From W0P28-013 sp963621145 (lineage in GTDB: Bacteria; Bacteroidota; Bacteroidia; Bacteroidales; Paludibacteraceae): DNA of 13,571 nucleotides. A program made the position numbers and the translations under genes. The stretch spans positions 1 to 13,571 of the forward strand of contig CAVFDI010000047.1 in NCBI GenBank assembly GCA_963621145.1, in the 5' to 3' direction. A model generated the notes under the pieces. The model did not search any database. It was not told the DNA's origin and saw only the letters and a program-made list of their open reading frames with translations. Below, in pieces: positions 6,705-12,868 of the stretch. Within the stretch, counting starts at the first letter, position 1. The number at the start of each line of letters is the position of its first letter.

Positions 6705-9392
6705 TTAATGCACTACGGCTTTTTGGCCATTCACAAGATAGAATCCTGCCGGTAGTGTTATCGAATTTGTGCCTTCGGCAGACTCAAAACGATCGATAAT
6801 TTGTCCACTAATAGTGTAGATGATTACCTGTGTCGGTTCGGGTGCAAAGATATGCAAAATTCCTTGACCGCCATACACTATGAGCGCATCTTTTTCGACT
6901 TTTTGTACCAAAGTTTCAGGAACATCTGGGACATACGGTTCTGGAGCTTCGGAGCAATCGAGTGTTACAGTGCTGGTGCAAGTAATATTTTCTTTCTTAT
7001 CACCGCTATACATACCGTGCAGTTTGAACTCGAGGTCTTTCGTTTGATTGCTACCATCGTTCCAAATTATCTTCCAACCATCGCCTACTGCGTCAGCATC
7101 ATCAGGAAGCACATATTTGTAGACTCCACCACCAATTGATGTAGCTGCTGCGCCAGGCCAAGAGCCACAGATTGTTTTGTTGCCATTTGATGAATCCCAA
7201 ATGTAGCACTTGATTTTATTGCCAAATTCGCTCGACTTGGTGAAGAACACTACGCGTTCGTCAGCGCCATTCAAGCAAGGCGTGAAAATGGTATCGCGGC
7301 TTGTGCTGCCACTTGTAGAGCCATCTGTGAGTTCTTCTTGTGTGCCGTCCCACGATGGATCGGCTACCGTCGCAGCCGCCGATGTGTAGATGTATTTGCC
7401 ATCTTCACCAATTTTTCCAGGGGCTTTGGTCAGTGTTGTGGTAAGCACATACACGCGCAAGTTGCCCGTGCCGCTGCACGTTGCGGTGAGCGAACCATTG
7501 GTTACGGTTTTTACATCGCCCGTTACGCAATCGGTATACGTGCCGTTTGGAATGTTTGTAAAGGTAGAATTGCCCGAAATGGTTACCAAAGCGTAACTAT
7601 CGGTGGTTTTATCTGTGTAGCGGCGTTTGAACGCAAGGCTACCCGAGCAACCATCGGTACTATACTGACCTTTGCGCAGCGCAGGCACAGCCATACGAAT
7701 TTTGCTAAGGCGTTGAATATGCAGTGCCAATGGGTGTTTCAGTGTTTGAGCAATGTTGCCCGATGCGTTGCTGTATTCGGCAAAATCGGTGGTGGTGATG
7801 TCGCCTTTGATGTAGCCGCCGTAGTAGGCGCGACCACTGTCTTTCAGTGGCATATTCGGCCCTTTGTCGATGATGCAACCTTTCTTGAATTCGATTTCGG
7901 AACCGTAATAAACGCACGGAATGCCGCGGAAAGTGTACATCAGACAGAGGTTTTCGGCCCAAGTAGATTGTGGTTTTGAAAAACGCTGACTTTCGGGTGC
8001 GCCGTCGGGTGCATAGTCGTGCGAATCGACATAAACCACATTGTAAGTGGCATCGTTGTAGTATTTATCGCCCGATTTTACATTGAATGCCGACGAGGCA
8101 TTTTCAAAATTCCAGTGCATCGGGAAATCGATTACATTGAAGCCCGAAGCCTGCGAATAGTCTGGCGTATGATAGGTGTTGCCGCTAAGCAGCGCATTGG
8201 TCGAGGTGCGACCGTCGCTATGTTCTGCTTTGTAATCAGTAGCAAATTGCAGCACCGATTTAGCGTTGGTGTGATCGCCAGTTTCGCCTTCGTTCACCAC
8301 CACATTGTCCCACGAAGTGGTGCTAGTGTCCCAATCGTAATCTTTCGTTTCTGCCCAAGTGTAGAAATAGGGCGAAAGGTCGTCGTGGTTGCGGTAGGTT
8401 ACATTGCGGTCGCGCGAGCAGACTTCGCCAAACATGAAGAATGGTCCATTGTTGCGCGCAGCTTTGTACTGTTCAGCCAGTTTTGTGAATTGCGGAATGA
8501 AGTTTTTGTTGAATGTGAGGCGCGAAATGTGTCCGCTGGTATCGATACGGAAACCATCTACACCAAGTTTGATGAATTCGCCATAGCATTTCAGCAGATA
8601 ATCCACCACGGCCTGATTTTCGGTGTTCAAATCGACGCAGTCGCCAGCTATCTGTCCCCACCAACGGTTCTCTTCGTCCCAGTTGAATTCGGCGTAATGG
8701 TGCCAATAGTTGTGCGTGTCGTAGTTCAGTTTCTGACCGTTTTCGTCGTTTGTGTTTTTCATTTTCGACAGACGCGCAGCATACTGTTTGCCAGCCTCCA
8801 AATCCAGATAGTTGTCGGGCAGTTTGCCGCCTTTCGATTTTGTGAGTGGAATCATGCAAGCGTCGATGTCGCTCTGGTCGGCATCCCAATCGCGCTCGAA
8901 CAGTGGGCAGAGATTAGCCTCACCAAAGTTGCCCGTGTGGTTCAGCACGATGTCGAGAATGATTTTCATGCCTTTGGCGTGAACGGCATCAACCACATCT
9001 TTGAAAGCCACATCGTCCGACTCGTAACGATGGTCAACTTTCGAGAAATTGCTTGCGTGGTAGCCATGGTAGTCGTAGCCCGAAGCATTTTCGACAATTG
9101 GAGTAATCCAGATTGCGGTGAAACCAAGGGCTTTGATGTAGTCGAGTTTCTCGATCAAGCCTTTGAAGTCGCCACGCCAGCAAGGATCGCCCTCGTTGTA
9201 ACTCTGACCGTCCCAACACTGTGTGTTGTTGCTTTTGTCGCCATCGTAGAAACGAGTGGTCATCAGAAAATAGATGGTTTCGTCGCGAAAGTCGGTGCGA
9301 CTAGGGAATGCGGTGGTAGCCCACGCGCTCTGCCCAACCATCAGCATTGCGCCAGCCAGCGCAAGCATTCGAAGTGTGTTTTTCATCTTCAT
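6705..9392 (-). CDS. Secreted GH13 alpha-amylase with C-terminal CBM26-like module and T9SS-type sorting tail
   Basis: 895 residues. The signal peptide is about 1-25 (ending GQSAWA). The GH13 TIM barrel runs from about 35 to 580 with all four conserved regions: LDIVLNH (146-152), GVDGFRIDTSGH (277-288, nucleophile Asp284), FGEVCS (321-326, acid/base Glu323) and YVDSHD (454-459, Asp459), where region IV has Ser-His-Asp rather than the common Asn-His-Asp. Domain C is about 580-650. A starch-binding CBM26-like module lies at about 700-810 (VVFFTKSSEFGNKIKCYIWD, then GSWPG and WKIIWNDG). A compact sorting domain ends LPAGFYLVNGQKAVVH (about 835-895). It hydrolyses internal alpha-1,4 bonds in starch or glycogen outside the cell, probably surface-bound through T9SS. 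Its neighbour upstream has matching accessory domains. Start: ATG 9390-9392; a second ATG two codons in gives nearly the same protein. Confidence 0.93.
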   Translation of the reverse strand: MKMKNTLRMLALAGAMLMVGQSAWATTAFPSRTDFRDETIYFLMTTRFYDGDKSNNTQCWDGQSYNEGDPCWRGDFKGLIEKLDYIKALGFTAIWITPIVENASGYDYHGYHASNFSKVDHRYESDDVAFKDVVDAVHAKGMKIILDIVLNHTGNFGEANLCPLFERDWDADQSDIDACMIPLTKSKGGKLPDNYLDLEAGKQYAARLSKMKNTNDENGQKLNYDTHNYWHHYAEFNWDEENRWWGQIAGDCVDLNTENQAVVDYLLKCYGEFIKLGVDGFRIDTSGHISRLTFNKNFIPQFTKLAEQYKAARNNGPFFMFGEVCSRDRNVTYRNHDDLSPYFYTWAETKDYDWDTSTTSWDNVVVNEGETGDHTNAKSVLQFATDYKAEHSDGRTSTNALLSGNTYHTPDYSQASGFNVIDFPMHWNFENASSAFNVKSGDKYYNDATYNVVYVDSHDYAPDGAPESQRFSKPQSTWAENLCLMYTFRGIPCVYYGSEIEFKKGCIIDKGPNMPLKDSGRAYYGGYIKGDITTTDFAEYSNASGNIAQTLKHPLALHIQRLSKIRMAVPALRKGQYSTDGCSGSLAFKRRYTDKTTDSYALVTISGNSTFTNIPNGTYTDCVTGDVKTVTNGSLTATCSGTGNLRVYVLTTTLTKAPGKIGEDGKYIYTSAAATVADPSWDGTQEELTDGSTSGSTSRDTIFTPCLNGADERVVFFTKSSEFGNKIKCYIWDSSNGNKTICGSWPGAAATSIGGGVYKYVLPDDADAVGDGWKIIWNDGSNQTKDLEFKLHGMYSGDKKENITCTSTVTLDCSEAPEPYVPDVPETLVQKVEKDALIVYGGQGILHIFAPEPTQVIIYTISGQIIDRFESAEGTNSITLPAGFYLVNGQKAVVH

Positions 9393-9439
9393 TTTACCGA
9401 AAAATTGTGTGTTTTTTTATTGTGGAAAAGTGTGTTTCT

Positions 9440-9503
9440 AATTACCTAATTATTTAATTTCCAATTACTTAATTATTTTATTTGAAGATTTGAAGATTGG
9501 CGG
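9440..9503. repeat. AT-rich tandem repeat, 8-bp period
   Basis: Units AATTACCT, AATTATTT, AATTTCC (7 bp), AATTACTT and AATTATTT are followed by two copies of ATTTGAAG and one ATTGGCGG. The array starts about 47 bp upstream of the amylase start codon. Its 9447-9476 part matches the reverse complement of 197-226 at 29 of 30 bases. Confidence 0.75.
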
Positions 9504-9518
9504 CATTTGGGGTGCGAA

Positions 9519-9553
9519 AATTCATAATTCTAAATTCATAATTCTTAATTTTC
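9519..9553. repeat. Tandem heptamer array (AATTCAT type)
   Basis: Five heptamers in exact phase: AATTCAT, AATTCTA, AATTCAT, AATTCTT and AATTTTC. Confidence 0.75.
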
Positions 9554-9571
9554 TCATCGCCCCCTTTCCCG

Positions 9572-9590
9572 TTTCCCCCGAAGTGGGAAA
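9572..9590. repeat. Small hairpin-forming inverted repeat
   Basis: TTTCCC and GGGAAA form a 6-bp stem around a 7-base loop (CCGAAGT). On the plus strand it is followed by T-rich sequence; on the minus strand, the direction of the flanking genes, no T-run follows. It is therefore not a convincing terminator for the upstream gene. Confidence 0.4.
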
Positions 9591-9629
9591 AGCCTTTGGT
9601 CTTTTGTCTTTACTCCTTATTCTTTATTC

Positions 9630-9656
9630 GTCGGGCGTGGCATGCCGCGCCCCTAC
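9630..9656. repeat. GGCATGCC-centred palindromic element, copy 1
   Basis: The perfect 8-bp core GGCATGCC (9639-9646) is flanked by imperfect arms GTCGGGCGT and GCGCCCCTAC, so that the whole approximates GTAGGGGCGC and its complement. A second copy with the same core is at 11667-11694. Both lie close to an AATTTGA heptamer array on the right. It resembles REP-type dispersed palindromes; no associated transposase is in the window. Confidence 0.6.
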
Positions 9657-9684
9657 AATTTGAAATTTGAAATTTGAAATTCTG
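9657..9684. repeat. Tandem heptamer array (AATTTGA)
   Basis: Three exact AATTTGA units are followed by AATTCTG, and the array directly abuts the palindrome at 9630-9656. The same heptamer recurs at 11713-11733 beside the second palindrome copy. Confidence 0.75.
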
Positions 9685-9705
9685 TCATTGCGCCTCCGCC
9701 GCACC

Positions 9706-9775
9706 ACTCCTCACTCCTAATTCCTAACTCCTCACTATTCTTGCTACTTGCTACTTGCTACTTGCTACTCACTAC
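9706..9775. repeat. Ten-unit heptamer array running into a gene's 3' end
   Basis: Ten heptamers in unbroken phase over 70 bp: ACTCCTC, ACTCCTA, ATTCCTA, ACTCCTC, ACTATTC, four identical TTGCTAC, then TCACTAC. The stop codon of the starch-binding-type protein (9758-9760) and its last codons (for Val-Ser-Ser-Lys) lie inside the TTGCTAC/TCACTAC units. The repeat therefore defines the protein's C-terminus. Confidence 0.85.
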
Positions 9776-11575
9776 TATTTTCTGCCCATTCAGCAAATAA
9801 ACTCCTGCAGGCAGATCGTAGATTGTGGTTACGCCTTGGTTCAGATGGACATTGGCGATGGTTGCGCCCAAAACGCTGTAGAGCGTGCAGTCGGCAGACT
9901 CGTCGCTTTCAACAAAGAGCGCATTTCCCAAGGTCCAAATGGTCATGTTGTCGGTCGAGACTTGTTTCAAAGCGGTGATGGCCTCGAAAGCAACATCGTA
10001 CCAACGCGTCCAGTCCCAGAGTTTAACCTCGCCAGCCTTGAGCGAAAGTCCGCCATTTTTCGGATATTGTTCCTTGGCGGCATCCTCTTCGCCATTGGTG
10101 AAAATGACATTACCCGAAGTCCAACCCGATGGCAGCGACATGGCATAATAGTCGCCCGAGAGATGATTCATCAAAAGTCCCGGCCACTCAGCATTTTTGT
10201 TGTTGCCGTTGTAGATGTAGCAGTAAATTTTGTCCCAATTGGCGGGTTTCACCGCAATGGCTGTGCCTGTGGCAACACGGAAAATTTCGCCTTTGGTGTA
10301 GGTGTAGTTTGCCGTTACATCGCTCTTTTCCGATTTTGCCGTAACCGACAGCGTCACGCTCTTACCAACGGCAAGGTCTTTACCTAGCGTGATGGTGGTT
10401 TTGCCATCGAAAGCCACTTCGGCAGCGCCATCGATACTATACGACGCCGAGGTTGCATCTTTCGAACGGAGCGTTACATCAATCGTTTCGCTGTGGAACA
10501 CATAGCCATCGGGCAGACTTACAGCCACTTGTGGAGCGGGTGCTTCGGCACTTCCAGCGCGGCGGCAACCAACATCGGCCAACTGACAACGAATGGTGTC
10601 GCTGTCCGATTTCTCGCCCGAGGTCGATTTGTCATGAATGTACTCGCCATAGACATTGTCCAACATGCTGTGATCGTGCGGCAGACAATCGATTCCCGAT
10701 TCGCCACGCGTTGCAATAATCATAGCGCCAATGCCAGTTTTTGTGAGATAATCTTTGTCGATACCGAGCGCAACGAGCGGAATTTTAATCTCGTAGAAAG
10801 TGTCGTATTTTTTGTTGTGTGTCTTGCTGATGAGCCCAACATACGATGTCGGGTCGTTCAAATCGACCCAAGTAGAGCCTTCGGCATAGACATCGGCGGT
10901 GTCGGCGGGCGCGTTCAAGTACCAAAGATTTTTGCTGCCGCCAAAGGTTTCGCCCATTTTGTAACTGATGCCATTGTTGCTGAATTTTTTGCAGTAGGCG
11001 GCATCATAACTGGTGTTTCCATCAGCATCGGCGGCCAAAAACATGGCGGGTGTGCCCTGCCCTGCCTTGCCGCTCATCATCAGTATGCGATCGACAGGCG
11101 TTTCGTACACCACATCTATTTTGTCCCAAAGCATACCGCCGTTGCTCAAGCGGCCTGTCATTTTGGCTGCTGGGTCGATGCTCAACGCAACGATCATCGG
11201 CACATCGGCTATGCGCCCGCCATCGCTCAGCGGACCGTCGCCCTCGCGCACCCAACTAAGCACATCCGATACATTCACCATTTGCCAAGCGAGGTAGAGA
11301 TTGGTGTTGTCCCACGCAGCAAAAAGCGTGTAGCAGTCGAGCACGCTATTTTCGTGCATACCTTTGAAGGTGGTACACATATCGTTGGCCGAGCCTTGAG
11401 CAATAATCAGGTCGTCGCTCCAGTCGCTCGGGTCGCCATCGATGGTGATGGTGGTTTCGTGTCCAAATTGATTGTTGGGATTGGTGCTGTACATGCCGCG
11501 GTTTTCAACCACGCCAACAGCCGAAAGTGTTCCGCACAAGGCGCAACACAAGCATAGGAATGCAAGTTTTTTCAC
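9758..11575 (-). CDS. Secreted non-catalytic starch-binding-type protein with CBM26-like module and T9SS-type sorting tail
   Basis: 605 residues from a GTG at 11573-11575. That start puts the signal peptide at the N-terminus (KKLAFLCLCCALCGTLSA follows the start); an ATG 16 codons upstream would bury it. Residues about 40-335 form a DOMON/CBM9-like domain (ITIDGDPSDWSDDL, then NLYLAWQMVNVSD) of the kind that precedes catalytic domains in some amylases. A Fn3/CHB_HEX-like segment follows (about 345-428, SASYSIDGAAEVAFDGKTTI). A CBM26-like starch-binding module is at about 435-527 (WDKIYCYIYNGNNKNAEWPG, then VIFTNG and YPKNGG). The tail (about 545-605) ends LPAGVYLLNGQKIVVSSK, very like the amylase tail. 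None of the four GH13 regions is present. Inferred role: surface glucan binding that assists the adjacent amylase. Its last codons lie within a heptamer repeat. The assignment of the N-terminal domain is by resemblance and less sure than the CBM26-like one. Confidence 0.85.
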   Translation of the reverse strand: MKKLAFLCLCCALCGTLSAVGVVENRGMYSTNPNNQFGHETTITIDGDPSDWSDDLIIAQGSANDMCTTFKGMHENSVLDCYTLFAAWDNTNLYLAWQMVNVSDVLSWVREGDGPLSDGGRIADVPMIVALSIDPAAKMTGRLSNGGMLWDKIDVVYETPVDRILMMSGKAGQGTPAMFLAADADGNTSYDAAYCKKFSNNGISYKMGETFGGSKNLWYLNAPADTADVYAEGSTWVDLNDPTSYVGLISKTHNKKYDTFYEIKIPLVALGIDKDYLTKTGIGAMIIATRGESGIDCLPHDHSMLDNVYGEYIHDKSTSGEKSDSDTIRCQLADVGCRRAGSAEAPAPQVAVSLPDGYVFHSETIDVTLRSKDATSASYSIDGAAEVAFDGKTTITLGKDLAVGKSVTLSVTAKSEKSDVTANYTYTKGEIFRVATGTAIAVKPANWDKIYCYIYNGNNKNAEWPGLLMNHLSGDYYAMSLPSGWTSGNVIFTNGEEDAAKEQYPKNGGLSLKAGEVKLWDWTRWYDVAFEAITALKQVSTDNMTIWTLGNALFVESDESADCTLYSVLGATIANVHLNQGVTTIYDLPAGVYLLNGQKIVVSSK

Positions 11576-11666
11576 AGTCTCGAGATTTAAGGTTCTATTT
11601 GTAAGACAAACAAATCCCCTCAATCCCCACCATTGTAATGGCGGAATTATATTTTTTTAAGAAAAC

Positions 11667-11694
11667 GTAGGGACGCGGCATGCCACATCCCTCT
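11667..11694. repeat. GGCATGCC-centred palindromic element, copy 2
   Basis: The core GGCATGCC (11677-11684) has arms GTAGGGACGC and ACATCCCTCT, an imperfect palindrome like 9630-9656. It lies about 92 bp upstream of the start of the starch-binding-type gene. An AATTTGA array follows 18 bp to the right. Confidence 0.6.
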
Positions 11695-11712
11695 CTATCA
11701 TTTGCAGTTGGT

Positions 11713-11733
11713 AATCTGAAATTTGAAATTTGA
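11713..11733. repeat. Tandem heptamer array (AATTTGA)
   Basis: Units AATCTGA, AATTTGA and AATTTGA in phase. Same heptamer as at 9657-9684, again next to a GGCATGCC palindrome. Confidence 0.65.
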
Positions 11734-11756
11734 ATTTTTGCGATAAGCAAGAGCAG

Positions 11757-11775
11757 AGCCAAACTTGTTTGCGCT
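11757..11775. repeat. Short hairpin between rmlD and the starch-binding-type gene
   Basis: CAAAC-TT-GTTTG forms a perfect 5-bp stem, extended by AGC/GCT with one unpaired base. It lies downstream of the rmlD stop on the minus strand. No T-run follows on that strand, so a classical intrinsic terminator is not supported, although an RNA 3'-end role remains possible. Confidence 0.4.
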
Positions 11776-11805
11776 ACGCCGAGCGGAGCAAAAATCAGAT
11801 GAAAT

Positions 11806-11820
11806 CTGAAATCATTTCAG
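11806..11820. repeat. Palindrome overlapping the rmlD 3' end
   Basis: CTGAAAT-C-ATTTCAG is a perfect 7-bp inverted repeat with a single central base. It covers the stop codon (11812-11814) and the last two codons of rmlD. The neighbouring GATGAAATCTG repeats part of the arm. It may be a transcript-end hairpin; no T-tract follows. Confidence 0.45.
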
Positions 11821-12666
11821 CAGCACCTTCAAGCAGCGCTCCAAGCCATCGACCCAATAAGGAATGGTGATGCCGTAGGTCGATTTTATTTTGGCTTTGT
11901 TCAACACACTATAAAATGGCCGTGGTGTGCGGTAGGTGTAATCTTTCGATTCGATGGGCGAGACTGCGCAATCGACGCCAGCCAAGCGGAAAATCATGGT
12001 GGTGAAATCGTACCAACTGCACACGCCTTCGTTGGTGAAATGGAAAATGCCAGGCACAAAATGTTCGGCAGTTACAATCTTCAAAATGGCTTCGGCAAGG
12101 TCGGCCGCATAGGTTGGTGTGCCAATTTGGTCGAAAACCACCTTCAGACTATCGCGCTCAGAACCGAGACGCAACATTGTCTTTACAAAATTGTTTCCAA
12201 AACCCGAATAGAGCCACGCTGTGCGCACTATCACAGCATCGGGACAAACCTCGAGCAACGCGCGCTCGCCAGCCAATTTTGTCTTTCCGTAGACGGTATT
12301 TGGCGCCACTGGCATATCTTCGGTGTAAGGCACATGGCCTAGTCCATCGAACACATAATCGGTGGAGACATGCACCATGCGAACGCCATGAGCCTGCGCC
12401 ACAACGCCCAGATTGCGCACTGCATCGCAATTTATTTTGTTGCAAAGCACCTCATCGTCTTCCGCCTTGTCAACAGCCGTGTAGGCAGCGCAGTTCACAA
12501 TGAAATCGGGCTGTTCCTTCGCCACCAACGCCTCTATGGCATCGCGATTGCAAATATCGAGCGTATCGACATCGGTAAAAATTGGCTGCAACTGCTGATA
12601 ACGCTGCAATGCTACGCGCATCTCGTTGCCCAACTGGCCGTATGCGCCTGTAATCAAAAGTTTCAT
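11812..12666 (-). CDS. rmlD: dTDP-4-dehydrorhamnose reductase
   Basis: 284 residues, the usual length. The enzyme reduces dTDP-4-dehydro-L-rhamnose to dTDP-L-rhamnose with NAD(P)H, the last step of activated rhamnose synthesis for surface polysaccharides, in the cytoplasm. The extended short-chain dehydrogenase fold shows the nucleotide-binding glycine motif ITGAYGQLG (5-13), STDYVFDG (101-108) and the catalytic YxxxK (Tyr126, Lys130, in TVYGKTK). Further family segments are FDQIGTPTYAADLA, GIFHFTNEGVCSWYDF and RTPRPFYSVLNKAKI. The partners rmlA, rmlB and rmlC are not in the window. The gene has its own probable promoter box 25 bp upstream of the ATG. Also called rfbD. Confidence 0.95.
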   Translation of the reverse strand: MKLLITGAYGQLGNEMRVALQRYQQLQPIFTDVDTLDICNRDAIEALVAKEQPDFIVNCAAYTAVDKAEDDEVLCNKINCDAVRNLGVVAQAHGVRMVHVSTDYVFDGLGHVPYTEDMPVAPNTVYGKTKLAGERALLEVCPDAVIVRTAWLYSGFGNNFVKTMLRLGSERDSLKVVFDQIGTPTYAADLAEAILKIVTAEHFVPGIFHFTNEGVCSWYDFTTMIFRLAGVDCAVSPIESKDYTYRTPRPFYSVLNKAKIKSTYGITIPYWVDGLERCLKVLLK

Positions 12667-12691
12667 GGTCTGAAAATCAATTTTAGTGCTG

Positions 12692-12699
12692 CAAAATTA
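12692..12699 (-). promoter_or_regulatory. Probable -7 promoter box for rmlD
   Basis: On the minus strand the sequence reads TAATTTTG, matching the Bacteroidota primary-sigma -7 consensus TAnnTTTG, and ends 25 bp before the rmlD ATG. No clear -33 TTTG is seen at the expected distance. Confidence 0.55.
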
Positions 12700-12734
12700 C
12701 GATTTTTTGTTGAATTAAGATTGACTGTAACTCA

Positions 12735-12772
12735 AATCATCGAATCATTGAATCATTGAATGACGAATGAGC
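12735..12772. repeat. Tandem repeat, 8-bp then 7-bp period (AATCATTG type)
   Basis: Units AATCATCG, AATCATTG and AATCATTG, then AATGACG and AATGAGC. It lies in the divergent gap between the rmlD promoter and the membrane-protein promoter. Confidence 0.75.
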
Positions 12773-12790
12773 AACCAATTATATGCATTA

Positions 12791-12830
12791 AACTTATAAA
12801 CTCATCAACTTATCAACTCGTCAACTCAAA
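12791..12830. repeat. Five tandem copies of an 8-bp unit (AACTTATC type)
   Basis: Octamers AACTTATA, AACTCATC, AACTTATC, AACTCGTC and AACTCAAA in exact phase. This is the same family as 3207-3246, including the left flank ATGC[AG]TTAAACTTAT. The array ends 6 bp before a -7 promoter box, so it occupies the position of the -33 region. Confidence 0.85.
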
Positions 12831-12836
12831 AAATTG

Positions 12837-12844
12837 TACCTTTG
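12837..12844 (+). promoter_or_regulatory. -7 promoter box for the membrane-protein gene
   Basis: TACCTTTG fits the TAnnTTTG consensus exactly, within the context ATTGTACCTTTGCAAA. A near-identical context recurs at the right edge of the window. Its position means transcription starts after about 12848. This rules out an upstream in-frame ATG at 12842 and supports the start codon at 12869. Confidence 0.75.
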
Positions 12845-12868
12845 CAAAGCAAAAAAATCAGCAAAAAA

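Larger units (their letters stand above)
9393..9757. other. 365-bp non-coding gap packed with short repeats
   Basis: No plausible gene is present. Reading left to right, the gap holds an 8-bp-period AT-rich array (9440-9503), a 7-bp-period AATTCAT array (9519-9553), a small hairpin (9572-9590), a GGCATGCC-centred palindrome (9630-9656), an AATTTGA heptamer array (9657-9684) and most of a 70-bp heptamer array (9706-9775) that continues into the next gene's 3' end. It must contain the promoter of the amylase gene, if that gene has its own, but no TAnnTTTG box is seen on the minus strand. Confidence 0.75.

Noticed and set aside
197..9476. Composite transposon bounded by the 30-bp inverted copies
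   Set aside because: No transposase or integrase lies between them, the copies sit inside longer low-complexity arrays with other copies of similar units elsewhere, and the enclosed genes look like ordinary chromosomal ones.
9572..9590. Intrinsic terminator for the starch-binding-type gene
   Set aside because: The stem is only 6 bp and no T-run follows on the minus strand, the direction in which the gene is read.
9706..9775. CRISPR array
   Set aside because: Units are only 7 bp with no spacers, and there are no cas genes.
9758..11575. Lipoprotein signal (cysteines in the leader of the starch-binding-type protein)
   Set aside because: The cysteines fall within the hydrophobic core and none is preceded by a proper lipobox; a T9SS-type tail is also present, which fits a type I signal peptide better.
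11576..11623. ATG start at 11621-11623 for the starch-binding-type protein
   Set aside because: It would place 16 polar and mixed residues before a textbook signal peptide that begins at a GTG followed by two lysine codons.
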